Positions 1-6,608 of a stretch of 13,750 bases of DNA are shown one piece after another; within the stretch, counting starts at the first letter, position 1, and every line of letters starts with the position of its first letter. The notes beneath the pieces are model-generated. The model was given only the letters and a program-made list of their open reading frames with translations. It searched no databases and was not told the DNA's origin. The position numbers were made by a program, and so were the translations under genes. Source of the stretch: an uncultured Erysipelotrichaceae bacterium (GTDB lineage: Bacteria > Bacillota_I > Bacilli_A > RFN20 > CAG-826); NCBI GenBank assembly GCA_902799855.1, contig CADCCA010000025.1:1-13750 (forward strand). The letters are read 5' to 3'.

Positions 1-830
1 AACTTAAAGTAACAGTGCTCGGCACAAAACGCGATTTGTTCCCACAAAACATCAAAGATGAATCATTAATTGCTTACTTAAGCGAAAGATTTGCAGAATA
101 CGGCATCAAGGCCGCTTCCATCCGTTTAGTTGGCAATTCCAATAAGATTGATTCAAAGGAATATATCGACGCTATTAATAATGTCCGTAAAGGCCATGAC
201 GTTTACATGATTGGTAACAATTCCTCAGGTAAAACATCAATCATTAATAAGGCTTTGAAAGGCTTTGAAAACAAGACAACTCGTCAAATCAAAACCGTTA
301 AATATCCAGGCACACATCTTGATGTGTTGGAAATTCCTTTCACTCGTTCATCATTCTTCTACGAGCTCCCAGGTATTTCTCAAACCACATCCGCAGTTGG
401 CAAACTCGAAAAAGATGTCGTTAAACAAATCGTGCCAAAGAAAGCTGTTAAAGTTGTGCAACGCAGCATGGTACCTGGCGATGCTTTAATGATTGGCTCA
501 ATCGCCTCTTACGAAGTAATTAAAGGAAAAGCGAGCAATTATCGCTTCTATTCCGCTGAAGGTGTTGAAACCAAAAAAGTCTCATCTAAGAGACTCGATG
601 AGACAATTAATGAAAACAATGTCCGCCGTTTCTTAAGACCGGTATCTGAAAGATTGGTCAGTTTCCTTGACTATGATTTATTTGAATATGCCATGGAAAA
701 CGATAAGAAATGGCACGATATCGCTATTGAAGGTTTGGGCTGGTTATCATTTATCGCTCAAGGACAAATCATTCGTGTCCGCCTTCCAAAAGGTGTGGCT
801 GTAAAGGAAAGCCAAGCAAAGATTCGTTAA
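1..830 (+). CDS. yqeH: Ribosome biogenesis GTPase YqeH, 3' part (5' end outside window)
   Basis: Circularly permuted GTPase of the YqeH/YlqF group, which in Bacillus supports assembly of the small ribosomal subunit. The frame is open to the left edge (first complete codon at position 3), so the N-terminal zinc-binding region is missing. A GTG at 15 lies inside the G4 region and is not the real start. The 275 visible residues show the permuted order: G4 TKRD (about residues 8-11), then the P-loop GNNSSGKT (about 71-78), a G2 region with PGT (about 102-104) and G3 as ELPG (about 121-124). The C-terminal domain follows, with a GLGW motif near the end. G3 has Glu where YqeH normally has Asp (DTPG), which is unusual. 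The TAA stop is one base before the yhbY ATG, indicating co-transcription. The assignment rests on motif order, alignment by eye and the yhbY-nadD neighbourhood. Confidence 0.93.
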   Translation, partial: LKVTVLGTKRDLFPQNIKDESLIAYLSERFAEYGIKAASIRLVGNSNKIDSKEYIDAINNVRKGHDVYMIGNNSSGKTSIINKALKGFENKTTRQIKTVKYPGTHLDVLEIPFTRSSFFYELPGISQTTSAVGKLEKDVVKQIVPKKAVKVVQRSMVPGDALMIGSIASYEVIKGKASNYRFYSAEGVETKKVSSKRLDETINENNVRRFLRPVSERLVSFLDYDLFEYAMENDKKWHDIAIEGLGWLSFIAQGQIIRVRLPKGVAVKESQAKIR

Positions 831-831
831 T

Positions 832-1119
832 ATGCTTACACCAAAACAAAAACGCGACCTTAAAGGTCTCTCTTCTACATTAACAATCCGTTACCAAGTT
901 GGTAAAAACGATATTTCTGACACTTTAATTGATATGCTTAATAAAGCCTTAGTGGCGCATGAGCTCATCAAGATTGATGTGATGAAAGGATGCGCTTTAC
1001 CAGTGATGGAAGTGGCAATTGATCTTTCTAATAAATTAAATGCTGAACTTGTCACGGTAATGGGTAGAGTTATTGTGTTATTCCGTAGGAATAAGGAAAA
1101 TCCAAAAATCAAAATATAA
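832..1119 (+). CDS. yhbY: YhbY/CRM-domain RNA-binding protein
   Basis: A 95-residue single-domain protein of the CRS1-YhbY (CRM) family, which binds RNA and associates with pre-50S ribosomal particles. The length is normal for the family. It opens with MLTPKQKRDLK, close to the Bacillus protein's MLTGKQKR. It carries the QVGKNDIS segment, the helix-strand ELIKIDV and the C-terminal GRVIVLFR strand. The ATG is one base after the yqeH stop, and its TAA overlaps the next gene's ATG by one base, so translation is probably coupled. This yqeH-yhbY-nadD order is conserved in Bacilli. In Bacillus aroE usually lies between yqeH and yhbY, and it is absent here. Confidence 0.93.
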   Translation: MLTPKQKRDLKGLSSTLTIRYQVGKNDISDTLIDMLNKALVAHELIKIDVMKGCALPVMEVAIDLSNKLNAELVTVMGRVIVLFRRNKENPKIKI

Positions 1120-2198
1120 TGAATAGAATTATTTTCGGTGGTGGTTTTGACCCAATTCATTTAGGCCATATCAATATGGCGCTTGTGGCAAAAGAATCTC
1201 TTAAAGGAGAAGTCATTTTTGTACCCGCCAAAATCGCTGTCTGGAAAGAAGATTCCATCAGTGTGGAACACAAACTCGCAATGCTGAAACTAGCCATCGG
1301 TAAATACGATGGTTTTTCAATTGATACATTTGAAATCGTTCAAAAAGAGCAACCTCGTTCTTATCGAACCGTCGAGTATTTCAAGAAAAAGTATCCAAAA
1401 GACAAACTATTTTTCTTAATTGGTCAAGACCAAGCAAATTCATTTGATTTATGGATGAATCCTGATGAAATCGCTAAAAATACACAAATTGTGTATTACA
1501 AACGTCCAAAATACGTGGTCAATCAGGCTAATGTGGAGCGTTTTAAGATGCATGCGATTGAAGGACCGGTAGTGGATGTTTCCTCTTCTGATGTCCGTTC
1601 TTTGAAGTCATTAGCAATTAGCCAAGAAGTTTTAGTGTATATTGAACAAAATAATTTATATTTCATCGCTAAAATCAGAAGCTACATCAAAGAATCTCGC
1701 TTTTTGCATTCTTTAGAAGTCGCTCATTTAGCGTGCCGTATCGCAAAGATCCATGGTTTAGACTATCAAAAAGCCTATATCGCTGGCGTTTTGCACGATA
1801 TTGCCAAAGGCATTGATAAAGATGAGAGTTTGAGATTAATGAAAGAATTTTACCCAGAATATCTAGATATTGGTGCATTTGCTTATCATCAATTCCTTGG
1901 TGAAATGCTCGCAAAACGTGATTTTGGAGTGGTGGATGAAGAGATTTTGGCCGCTATTAAGTTTCATACAACCGGAAGAAGTGATATGAATTGGCTGGAA
2001 AAGCTAATTTATGCCTCTGATAAGATCGAACCAACTAGAGGATTTGATTCCAGCGACCTCATTAAGGCAATGGAAGAAGATTTGAATAGTGGATTCTTAA
2101 CAGTCATTGAAGCGAACTTTGAATATTTGGAAAAGAACAATAAAATGACGAGCAATCGTCTCACACAAGACTGTTTCAATTGTTACTTACCACAATAG
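1119..2198 (+). CDS. nadD: Fused nicotinate-nucleotide adenylyltransferase (NadD) and HD-domain Ap4A hydrolase-like (YqeK) protein
   Basis: One 359-residue chain containing two proteins that are separate neighbours in Bacillus. Residues 1 to about 185 are NadD, which adenylates nicotinate mononucleotide in NAD synthesis. The evidence is the nucleotidyltransferase motif GGGFDPIHLGH (7-17), IGQDQANSFDLW (101-112) and the SSSDVR signature (155-160). Residues about 186-345 are a YqeK-type HD domain with candidate metal ligands His197, His226-Asp227, His257, His283 and Asp301, in the family contexts LHDIAKG, FHTTG and ASDKIEPTR. YqeK proteins are known to hydrolyse Ap4A symmetrically. No stop or frame break separates the halves, so the fusion is genuine in this sequence. 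Such fusions are known in Mollicutes. The ATG overlaps the yhbY stop (TAATG). A strong terminator follows, so rsfS, the usual next gene, is not in this operon. Confidence 0.93.
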   Translation: MNRIIFGGGFDPIHLGHINMALVAKESLKGEVIFVPAKIAVWKEDSISVEHKLAMLKLAIGKYDGFSIDTFEIVQKEQPRSYRTVEYFKKKYPKDKLFFLIGQDQANSFDLWMNPDEIAKNTQIVYYKRPKYVVNQANVERFKMHAIEGPVVDVSSSDVRSLKSLAISQEVLVYIEQNNLYFIAKIRSYIKESRFLHSLEVAHLACRIAKIHGLDYQKAYIAGVLHDIAKGIDKDESLRLMKEFYPEYLDIGAFAYHQFLGEMLAKRDFGVVDEEILAAIKFHTTGRSDMNWLEKLIYASDKIEPTRGFDSSDLIKAMEEDLNSGFLTVIEANFEYLEKNNKMTSNRLTQDCFNCYLPQ

Positions 2199-2222
2199 TC
2201 TTGAGACAAGTAAAAAGACAAG

Positions 2223-2247
2223 GCAACAGACAATGTTGCTTTTTTTG
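2223..2247 (+). terminator. Rho-independent terminator after nadD-yqeK
   Basis: A perfect 6-bp stem GCAACA/TGTTGC with a 5-base loop is followed by seven T. The stem can extend outward by a G-U pair and A-T pairs. It starts 25 bases after the nadD-yqeK stop and closes the left operon. Confidence 0.9.
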
Positions 2248-2352
2248 TTTGTTAACATACATTCATTATTGATTTTCAAGGCTGATGATGCATATTTCTT
2301 ATTTTTTGTCTATGATTAAACTGAGAGAAGTGCATTTTTCCTCTTTTTGGAG

Positions 2353-2370
2353 ATTTCCACATTTTCCACA
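2353..2370 (+). promoter_or_regulatory. Tandem DnaA-box-like 9-mers left of dif
   Basis: Two adjacent 9-mers, ATTTCCACA (2353-2361) and TTTTCCACA (2362-2370), repeat with a 9-base period. Compared with the DnaA consensus TTATCCACA they have two and one mismatches. They end 21 bases before the dif-like site. Binding is not shown, and this could be AT-rich coincidence. Confidence 0.4.
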
Positions 2371-2391
2371 CTTATTTCCTTAAATATATCA

Positions 2392-2419
2392 ACTTCGCAT
2401 AATTGCCATTATGTTAACT
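2392..2419 (+). other. dif: Putative chromosomal dif site (XerC/XerD recombination site)
   Basis: The 28-bp site has the canonical layout. The left (XerC-type) arm ACTTCGCATAA is at 2392-2402, the 6-bp centre TTGCCA at 2403-2408, and the right (XerD-type) arm TTATGTTAACT at 2409-2419. The arms are imperfect inverted repeats (8 of 11 positions). From memory of known sites, the right arm matches the Bacillus arm TTATGTAAACT and the E. coli arm TTATGTTAAAT at 10 of 11 positions each. The left arm shares CGCATAA with E. coli and ACTTC with Bacillus. The site lies in a gap between convergent genes where transcription polarity flips for the whole window, and a Xer recombinase gene is about 2.1 kb away. 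dif marks where chromosome dimers are resolved, near the replication terminus. Confidence 0.88.
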
Positions 2420-2497
2420 AGACTAATTTATTACAAAGTAAAGGAAAGCAAAACTAAAACAACACAATGCAATATTGCGCTTTTATTGATTAGCTTT

Positions 2498-2517
2498 TTA
2501 TCCACAAATGTGTAGAA
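2498..2517 (+). promoter_or_regulatory. Consensus DnaA box with a weaker inverted partner
   Basis: TTATCCACA at 2498-2506 matches the DnaA-box consensus exactly. Two bases later TGTGTAGAA (2509-2517) reads on the other strand as TTCTACACA, which departs from TTATNCACA at one position. The pair lies about 80 bp right of the dif-like site in non-coding DNA. Confidence 0.5.
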
Positions 2518-2548
2518 AAACTAACTACTAGAAAACTACTAATTTCAT

Positions 2549-3190
2549 TTACTCTTTTCTAATGTAGCTGTAAAAAAGGAATCCGATCATTGCAGACTTG
2601 ATTGTTTGATATTGATCGTTAGTTAACCTATAAATGAATTTGTGTTGAGCTGTAATTTCCTTACCAATTTCGATATTATGACTTGTAGCGTAATGATGAA
2701 AGTTGTTTGCGTTTTCAGGATCGAGCATTCTGATTTTGTCAATTGTTCTGATTTGGTTAATTAACGCAATAGCTTCTTTGCCGTTAGTCTCTCCTGGTAT
2801 TTGACCAACATAAACTTCACTTGCAGGATTGAGCTCTTTTCCTTCTTTAGCGGAATGAAAAGGTATAACAGTTACCAATTGGCTTCTTTCATTTGAACTG
2901 GAAATAGCCATACAAAAATGGACGCCGCGAAGTTCATTTCCAACTGACTGACTAAAGTCAGCTAAGAAAACATCACCATAGTTAATGGAGATTTTGCTGG
3001 TGAAATTTCTATAGATATAATCGATCTTACTGGCTAAATCTATACCCCTTCCACCATTGTTTTCATCAAACTTCTTCCTGAGAGGGTTAGGTCTTTTTTG
3101 AAGCTTTAACTCCCTCATTACGGAATTTCTTGTGGTTTTGTTTTTTTCTTCAGGCTGTAAACCATCGCCTGATTCATAAGGCTTCTTCAT
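2549..3190 (-). CDS. PemK/MazF-like family protein with a long N-terminal extension, no visible antitoxin
   Basis: A 213-residue protein when started at the ATG at 3188-3190. An AGGAGG sits 9 bases upstream of that ATG, while the longer open frame would begin within the terminator region. Residues about 70-200 resemble PemK/MazF endoribonuclease toxins: GDVFLADF (72-79), VGNELRG (83-89), VIPFHS (108-113) and QIRTIDK (146-152). The last motif is identical to one in Bacillus MazF. The family usually cleaves mRNA and is about 110-120 residues long. Here about 70 extra, basic, low-complexity residues come first and I cannot assign them. No antitoxin-sized frame lies next to it; the flanks are dif-region DNA and deoB. 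It is separated from deoB by a terminator, so it needs its own promoter. A weak candidate is TTTACC, a 17-base gap, then TATTTA. Toxicity and RNase activity are unproven. Confidence 0.75.
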   Translation of the reverse strand: MKKPYESGDGLQPEEKNKTTRNSVMRELKLQKRPNPLRKKFDENNGGRGIDLASKIDYIYRNFTSKISINYGDVFLADFSQSVGNELRGVHFCMAISSSNERSQLVTVIPFHSAKEGKELNPASEVYVGQIPGETNGKEAIALINQIRTIDKIRMLDPENANNFHHYATSHNIEIGKEITAQHKFIYRLTNDQYQTIKSAMIGFLFYSYIRKE

Positions 3191-3199
3191 TTTATAATG

Positions 3200-3205
3200 C
3201 CTCCT
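3200..3205 (-). promoter_or_regulatory. Strong ribosome binding site fixing the start of the PemK/MazF-like gene
   Basis: A perfect AGGAGG on the - strand, 9 bases before the ATG at 3188-3190. It supports this start over an in-frame ATG 90 bases further upstream. Confidence 0.85.
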
Positions 3206-3246
3206 ATCATTTGAAATAAATAAAATAAAGAAAGACGTAGGTAAAC

Positions 3247-3266
3247 AAAAAAAGCACAAATTGTGC
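3247..3266 (-). terminator. Rho-independent terminator after deoB
   Basis: On the - strand GCACA pairs with TGTGC around a 3-base loop and is followed by seven T. It lies 37 bases past the deoB stop and separates the dinB-xerD-deoB unit from the PemK/MazF-like gene. Confidence 0.75.
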
Positions 3267-3303
3267 CTTTTTGTGCGCAAAATTATGTTTTTTTGAAATT
3301 AAA

Positions 3304-4509
3304 TCATTTCAAAACTTCTTTAATAGATTTTCCAAGCAAATGGTTTGGTTTTTCTAATCCAAAGTTGTCTAATATGGTTGCTCCAATGTCTCCAAAGGAG
3401 TCTCTTTCATCGAGATATTGACCGTTTTTTATGGATTTACTATACATAATTAGAGGTATTTTTTCTCTGGTATGATCTGTGCCAGTCCAGGTTGGATCAT
3501 TACCGTGATCAGCAGTTATGATTAGTAAATCGTCATCATTCAGATAATTAAGCAATTGTTTAACGCGCTTATCAAATCTTTCGATGCATTCACCATAACC
3601 AATTGGATTGCGACGATGACCATATTCACTATCGAATTCCACTAAGTTAACAAAGCATAAGCCGTTATAGTCCTTCGATTTGGCTTCTTCAATGGTTTTA
3701 TCCATACCATCTTCGTTTGAGCTAGTCTTTTGCGTCACTTTAACGCCATATCCATCAAAAATATCACTTATTTTGCCAATACAGCTAGTCATAAAGCCTG
3801 CATCGTATAAAACGTTCATGACAGTTTTTGCTGGTGGTTTCAAGGCCAAATCGTGACGATGACCAGTTACTCTTTTGAAATTATCTTTGTTCGTGCCAAT
3901 GTATGGTCTAGCAATGATTCTTCCCACCATCCATTCTGGTTTCATGCAGATTTCTCTAGCGATTTCACAGCAGCGATATAATTCATCTAAACCAAAAATC
4001 TCTTCGTGCGCAGCGATTTGAAGCACACTATCGCTTGATGTGTAAACAATCATTGAACCATCTTTGCATTGCTGTTCACCCAATCTTTGAATGATCTCTG
4101 TTCCACTAGCGGCACAGTTGCCAATTACTTTATGACCTGTCTTTTCTTCTAGTTCCTTAATCAACTCATCAGGGAAACCAGTGTCTGTGAAGGTTTTGAA
4201 AGGAATTTGGGTATTTATACCCATAATTTCCCAGTGACCTGTCATAGTGTCTTTGCCGTTGCTGATTTCGTTAGCTTTCATCGTAAAGGAATGAGGGTGC
4301 TCCACCACGCTTGTGCCTTTGATTGGCCCAAAATCTCCTAAGCCAAGTTTATTGAGCGTTGGAACATTTAAACCATTGGGCATCTTTTCGCCAATGTGCA
4401 CTAGAGTATTAGCACCTTCATCGCCAAAAAGTTTGGCATCTTTCATGTATCCTGCGCCCATTGAATCGGCAACGATAATAAATATTCTTTTGTAACGATA
4501 ATTTTTCAT
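3304..4509 (-). CDS. deoB: Phosphopentomutase
   Basis: A 401-residue cytoplasmic enzyme interconverting (deoxy)ribose 1-phosphate and 5-phosphate, linking nucleoside salvage to the pentose phosphate pathway. Length and sequence are typical of bacterial DeoB in the alkaline phosphatase superfamily. The first metal Asp is in VADSMGAG (Asp15). The phosphorylated Thr is in GKDTMTGHWE (Thr88, equivalent to Thr85 of the Bacillus cereus enzyme). The remaining metal ligands lie in VEFDSEYGHRRN and in ITADHGNDPTWTGTDHTRE near the C-terminus. A GAGG 8 bases upstream supports the ATG. It starts 10 bases after the xerD stop and ends in TGA. xerD followed by deoB (drm) is also the Bacillus order, so this is conserved synteny. 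Transcription probably comes from the dinB promoter. Confidence 0.97.
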   Translation of the reverse strand: MKNYRYKRIFIIVADSMGAGYMKDAKLFGDEGANTLVHIGEKMPNGLNVPTLNKLGLGDFGPIKGTSVVEHPHSFTMKANEISNGKDTMTGHWEIMGINTQIPFKTFTDTGFPDELIKELEEKTGHKVIGNCAASGTEIIQRLGEQQCKDGSMIVYTSSDSVLQIAAHEEIFGLDELYRCCEIAREICMKPEWMVGRIIARPYIGTNKDNFKRVTGHRHDLALKPPAKTVMNVLYDAGFMTSCIGKISDIFDGYGVKVTQKTSSNEDGMDKTIEEAKSKDYNGLCFVNLVEFDSEYGHRRNPIGYGECIERFDKRVKQLLNYLNDDDLLIITADHGNDPTWTGTDHTREKIPLIMYSKSIKNGQYLDERDSFGDIGATILDNFGLEKPNHLLGKSIKEVLK

Positions 4510-4519
4510 TTTAAAATCC

Positions 4520-5395
4520 TCACTTCATTATCTTATCATAATCCGACTTAAGTTTTTCGCTAGAAACGTGCGTATATATTTGCGTGGTCGCAATATTTGT
4601 GTGTCCAAGCATCCCCTGAACGATTCTTAGTTGTGCACCGTGATTGAGCAAATGTGTCGCAAAACTATGTCTCAATGTATGCGGTGAGACATTTGTGGTT
4701 ATTCCGGCTAATTCGCTATATTTTTTAACTTGTTTAAAGAAGTATACGCGAGATAAAGGTTTCCCTTGTTTTGAAAGGAATAAATAATCACTTTCTTTGT
4801 TTTTGCCTTTATTTCTCACTTCTTTAATATATTGCCTAATATATTCAATGGCATAATCCGCGATTGGAACCTTTCTTTCTTTGGCACCTTTGCCAAAAAC
4901 GGTAATGATACCTTTGGTAAGATTCACTTGTCCTTTACCGAGTTTTAAAAGTTCGCTAACTCTGAGACCAGAAGAATACATTGTCTCAAGCATGGCTTTA
5001 TCTCTAAGACCACTTGGAGAAGTTAAATCAGGAGCGTCTAATAAAGCTTCGACTTCTTCTTCGCTTAAACAATTTGGTAAGTGTTTAGGTTTTTTTGGCG
5101 TTTCAATGTCGGGAATATTGCCTTGGAAAAGTCCATCTTTCTTAAGAAAAAGATAAAATCCTCTTGTGGAAGAAAGTCGTCTCAAAGCTGTTGAGACAGA
5201 ATGACCAATTGATAATTCATATTTGAGAAATTCATATAAATCTGTCTCAAGTAAGTCATCGGTTGTCTTTTTATCATTAAAATAATTAAAGAAAGCTTGA
5301 ATATCTTCAAGATATGAATCCCAAGTTTGAGGAGAAAGACCTTTTTCCGCTAGGATGTATTGATGGTAACGGTCAACTGCGTCAATTATGTCCAT
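4520..5395 (-). CDS. xerD: Site-specific tyrosine recombinase, XerD type
   Basis: A 291-residue tyrosine recombinase that, with a partner such as XerC, resolves chromosome dimers at dif. The N-terminal SAM-like core-binding domain covers about residues 1-90 (opening YHQYILAEKGLSPQTWDSY). The catalytic domain has all six expected residues: Arg145 (SSGLRVSE), Lys169 (GKGAKER), His239 and Arg242 (HTLRHSFATH), His265 (GHTNIATTQIYTH) and nucleophile Tyr274. Size and neighbours favour XerD over a phage integrase. The ATG lies inside the end of dinB (14-bp overlap) and has an AGGTGA just upstream. The dif-like site is about 2.1 kb away, an unusually close pairing for a XerC/XerD system. No second recombinase gene is in this window, so whether XerC exists is unknown. 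Confidence 0.93.
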   Translation of the reverse strand: MDIIDAVDRYHQYILAEKGLSPQTWDSYLEDIQAFFNYFNDKKTTDDLLETDLYEFLKYELSIGHSVSTALRRLSSTRGFYLFLKKDGLFQGNIPDIETPKKPKHLPNCLSEEEVEALLDAPDLTSPSGLRDKAMLETMYSSGLRVSELLKLGKGQVNLTKGIITVFGKGAKERKVPIADYAIEYIRQYIKEVRNKGKNKESDYLFLSKQGKPLSRVYFFKQVKKYSELAGITTNVSPHTLRHSFATHLLNHGAQLRIVQGMLGHTNIATTQIYTHVSSEKLKSDYDKIMK

Positions 5396-6572
5396 TTTTC
5401 TTCACCTCGCTCGCCCTTTTTAACAAAGGTTTCTTTAAAGAACGATTAATATCATTAATGATTATCTTAGTGGCATCTTCCTTTTCGTGGCTCTCAAAGT
5501 CAAAAATCGACATTTGCACAGCCATTTCCTCAGTACTTATCAGGTTTTGAAGCGTGACACCCACCAATCGAAGGGTTATTCCCTTGAAATAACGGTCATA
5601 TAAATCAATAGCCTTATTATAAATAATCTTATAATCGTTCGTAGGGTTATCTAATGTCACTGATTTATTGAAACTTTTAAATTCGGTATTTTTCACAACG
5701 ATTTGAATAGTTCGACCAATTTTGTCTTCTTTTTTGCTTCGCATGGCAACTTCTTTAGATAAATCTAAAAAGTATTTCTTAATGACGATTGGATCATCAC
5801 TATCAAATGGTAATGTTGTGGAATTGCCAATTGATTTAGGATCCCAATCTTCGGTTTCTATCTTATCAGAACCCTTTCCTTCTAACCATTCTTTGAGAGT
5901 GTAATATGATTTGCCTAAAATGTTTTTAGTTTCTTCATCATCTTTGATGAGTCTATCGTAAAGGTCACCAATTGTGGCGATACCAATGCTTTTTAAACGC
6001 GGTGATGTTTTCTTACCAACACCAAACATTGATTCGATTTTTAAAGGGAAGATAATATTCGGAATATCGCGTTTACGAATAATGGTTAAGCCCATTGGCT
6101 TTTGATAATCACTAGCCATCTTCGCTAAAAAGCGAGTTGTTGAAACACCGATTGAGCATTTAAGTCCAGTTTCTTTGAATAGGTCATCTTGCATCTTTCT
6201 AAAGAAAGAAATTGGATCTTTTTCATTTTTAAGAGTTTTTGTGAAATCAGCAAAACATTCATCAACAGAAGCAGCTTCCACTAAATCTGTATAGCGATGA
6301 ACAAAGTTAAAAAACGTTTTGCTCATCATGCTATAAAAATGATAATCGACAGGTAAGACAATGAGATGTGGACAAAGCTTTTTAGCTTTAAACATTGGCA
6401 TTGCAGAAGAAACACCATATTTACGCGCTGCATAGGAGCAGGTCGAAACAATGCCGCCACGACCATCGTGTCCTATGGCGACTGCTTTGCCTTCCAATGA
6501 AGGATCTTTAATCTCCTCGCATCGAGCGAAAAAGGCGTTTAAATCAATATGAACAATGACTTTGCTTCCCAT
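5382..6572 (-). CDS. dinB: DNA polymerase IV (Y-family translesion polymerase)
   Basis: Error-prone Y-family polymerase, 396 residues from the ATG at 6570-6572. The palm metal ligands are Asp10 (VHIDLNAFF) and Asp104-Glu105 (ASVDECFADF). Phe15 fits the steric gate that excludes ribonucleotides. CSIGVSTTRFLAKMASDYQKP and a helix-hairpin-helix segment (FGVGKKTSPRLKSIG) are typical of DinB. Near the C-terminus VQMSIFDF resembles a sliding-clamp binding motif of the QxxLF type. An ATG eight codons upstream (6594-6596) is in frame, but it would lie between the -35 and -10 of the promoter described here, so the shorter start is preferred. Neither start has a Shine-Dalgarno sequence, and the mRNA may be leaderless. 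It ends in TGA, overlapping xerD by 14 bases. Confidence 0.93.
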   Translation of the reverse strand: MGSKVIVHIDLNAFFARCEEIKDPSLEGKAVAIGHDGRGGIVSTCSYAARKYGVSSAMPMFKAKKLCPHLIVLPVDYHFYSMMSKTFFNFVHRYTDLVEAASVDECFADFTKTLKNEKDPISFFRKMQDDLFKETGLKCSIGVSTTRFLAKMASDYQKPMGLTIIRKRDIPNIIFPLKIESMFGVGKKTSPRLKSIGIATIGDLYDRLIKDDEETKNILGKSYYTLKEWLEGKGSDKIETEDWDPKSIGNSTTLPFDSDDPIVIKKYFLDLSKEVAMRSKKEDKIGRTIQIVVKNTEFKSFNKSVTLDNPTNDYKIIYNKAIDLYDRYFKGITLRLVGVTLQNLISTEEMAVQMSIFDFESHEKEDATKIIINDINRSLKKPLLKRASEVKKNGHN

Positions 6573-6579
6573 ATCTATA

Positions 6580-6608
6580 ATTATATATGCGCACATGGAT
6601 TATGTTAA
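6580..6608 (-). promoter_or_regulatory. Sigma-A type promoter of the dinB-xerD-deoB unit
   Basis: On the - strand: -35 TTAACA (6603-6608, 5 of 6), a 17-base spacer, and a consensus -10 TATAAT (6580-6585). The dinB ATG begins only 7 bases after the -10, so transcription should start at or next to the start codon. The -35 is embedded in a copy of the dif right arm (6599-6611). Confidence 0.8.

Larger units (their letters stand above)
2199..2548. other. 350-bp AT-rich intergenic region between convergent genes, terminus-like
   Basis: I see no credible coding frame here. The region holds the nadD-yqeK terminator at its left end, a dif-like site at 2392-2419, and DnaA-box-like 9-mers at 2353-2370 and 2498-2517. 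A GTTAACATA core at 2251-2259 resembles an inverted, imperfect copy of the dif right arm. A 10-bp palindrome GCAATATTGC lies near 2470-2479. No clear terminator is visible for the - strand gene that ends at 2549. Genes on both sides are transcribed toward this gap. Confidence 0.8.

Noticed and set aside
15..17. GTG at 15 as the start of yqeH
   Set aside because: It falls inside the G4 region and the frame stays open to the left edge, so it is internal to a truncated gene.
2250..2260. Inverted partial copy of the dif right arm (GTTAACATA core) left of dif
   Set aside because: It matches 9 of 11 positions, but the expected partner arm at the right spacing is absent. The core is largely a short palindrome common in AT-rich DNA.
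2199..2548. The DnaA boxes and AT-rich DNA as a replication origin (oriC)
   Set aside because: Genes on both sides point inward and a dif-like site lies in the middle, which fits a terminus. No dnaA, dnaN or other origin-linked gene is in the window, and only one box matches the consensus.
3191..3280. In-frame extension of the PemK/MazF-like gene to an ATG at 3278-3280
   Set aside because: The extension crosses the deoB terminator and ignores a perfect AGGAGG placed for the ATG at 3188-3190.
5043..5063. CTTCTTC-type runs on the + strand as FtsK-orienting sequences pointing to dif
   Set aside because: They fall in Glu-rich coding stretches and are explained by codon use. The orienting motif of this lineage is unknown, so no claim can be made from one window.
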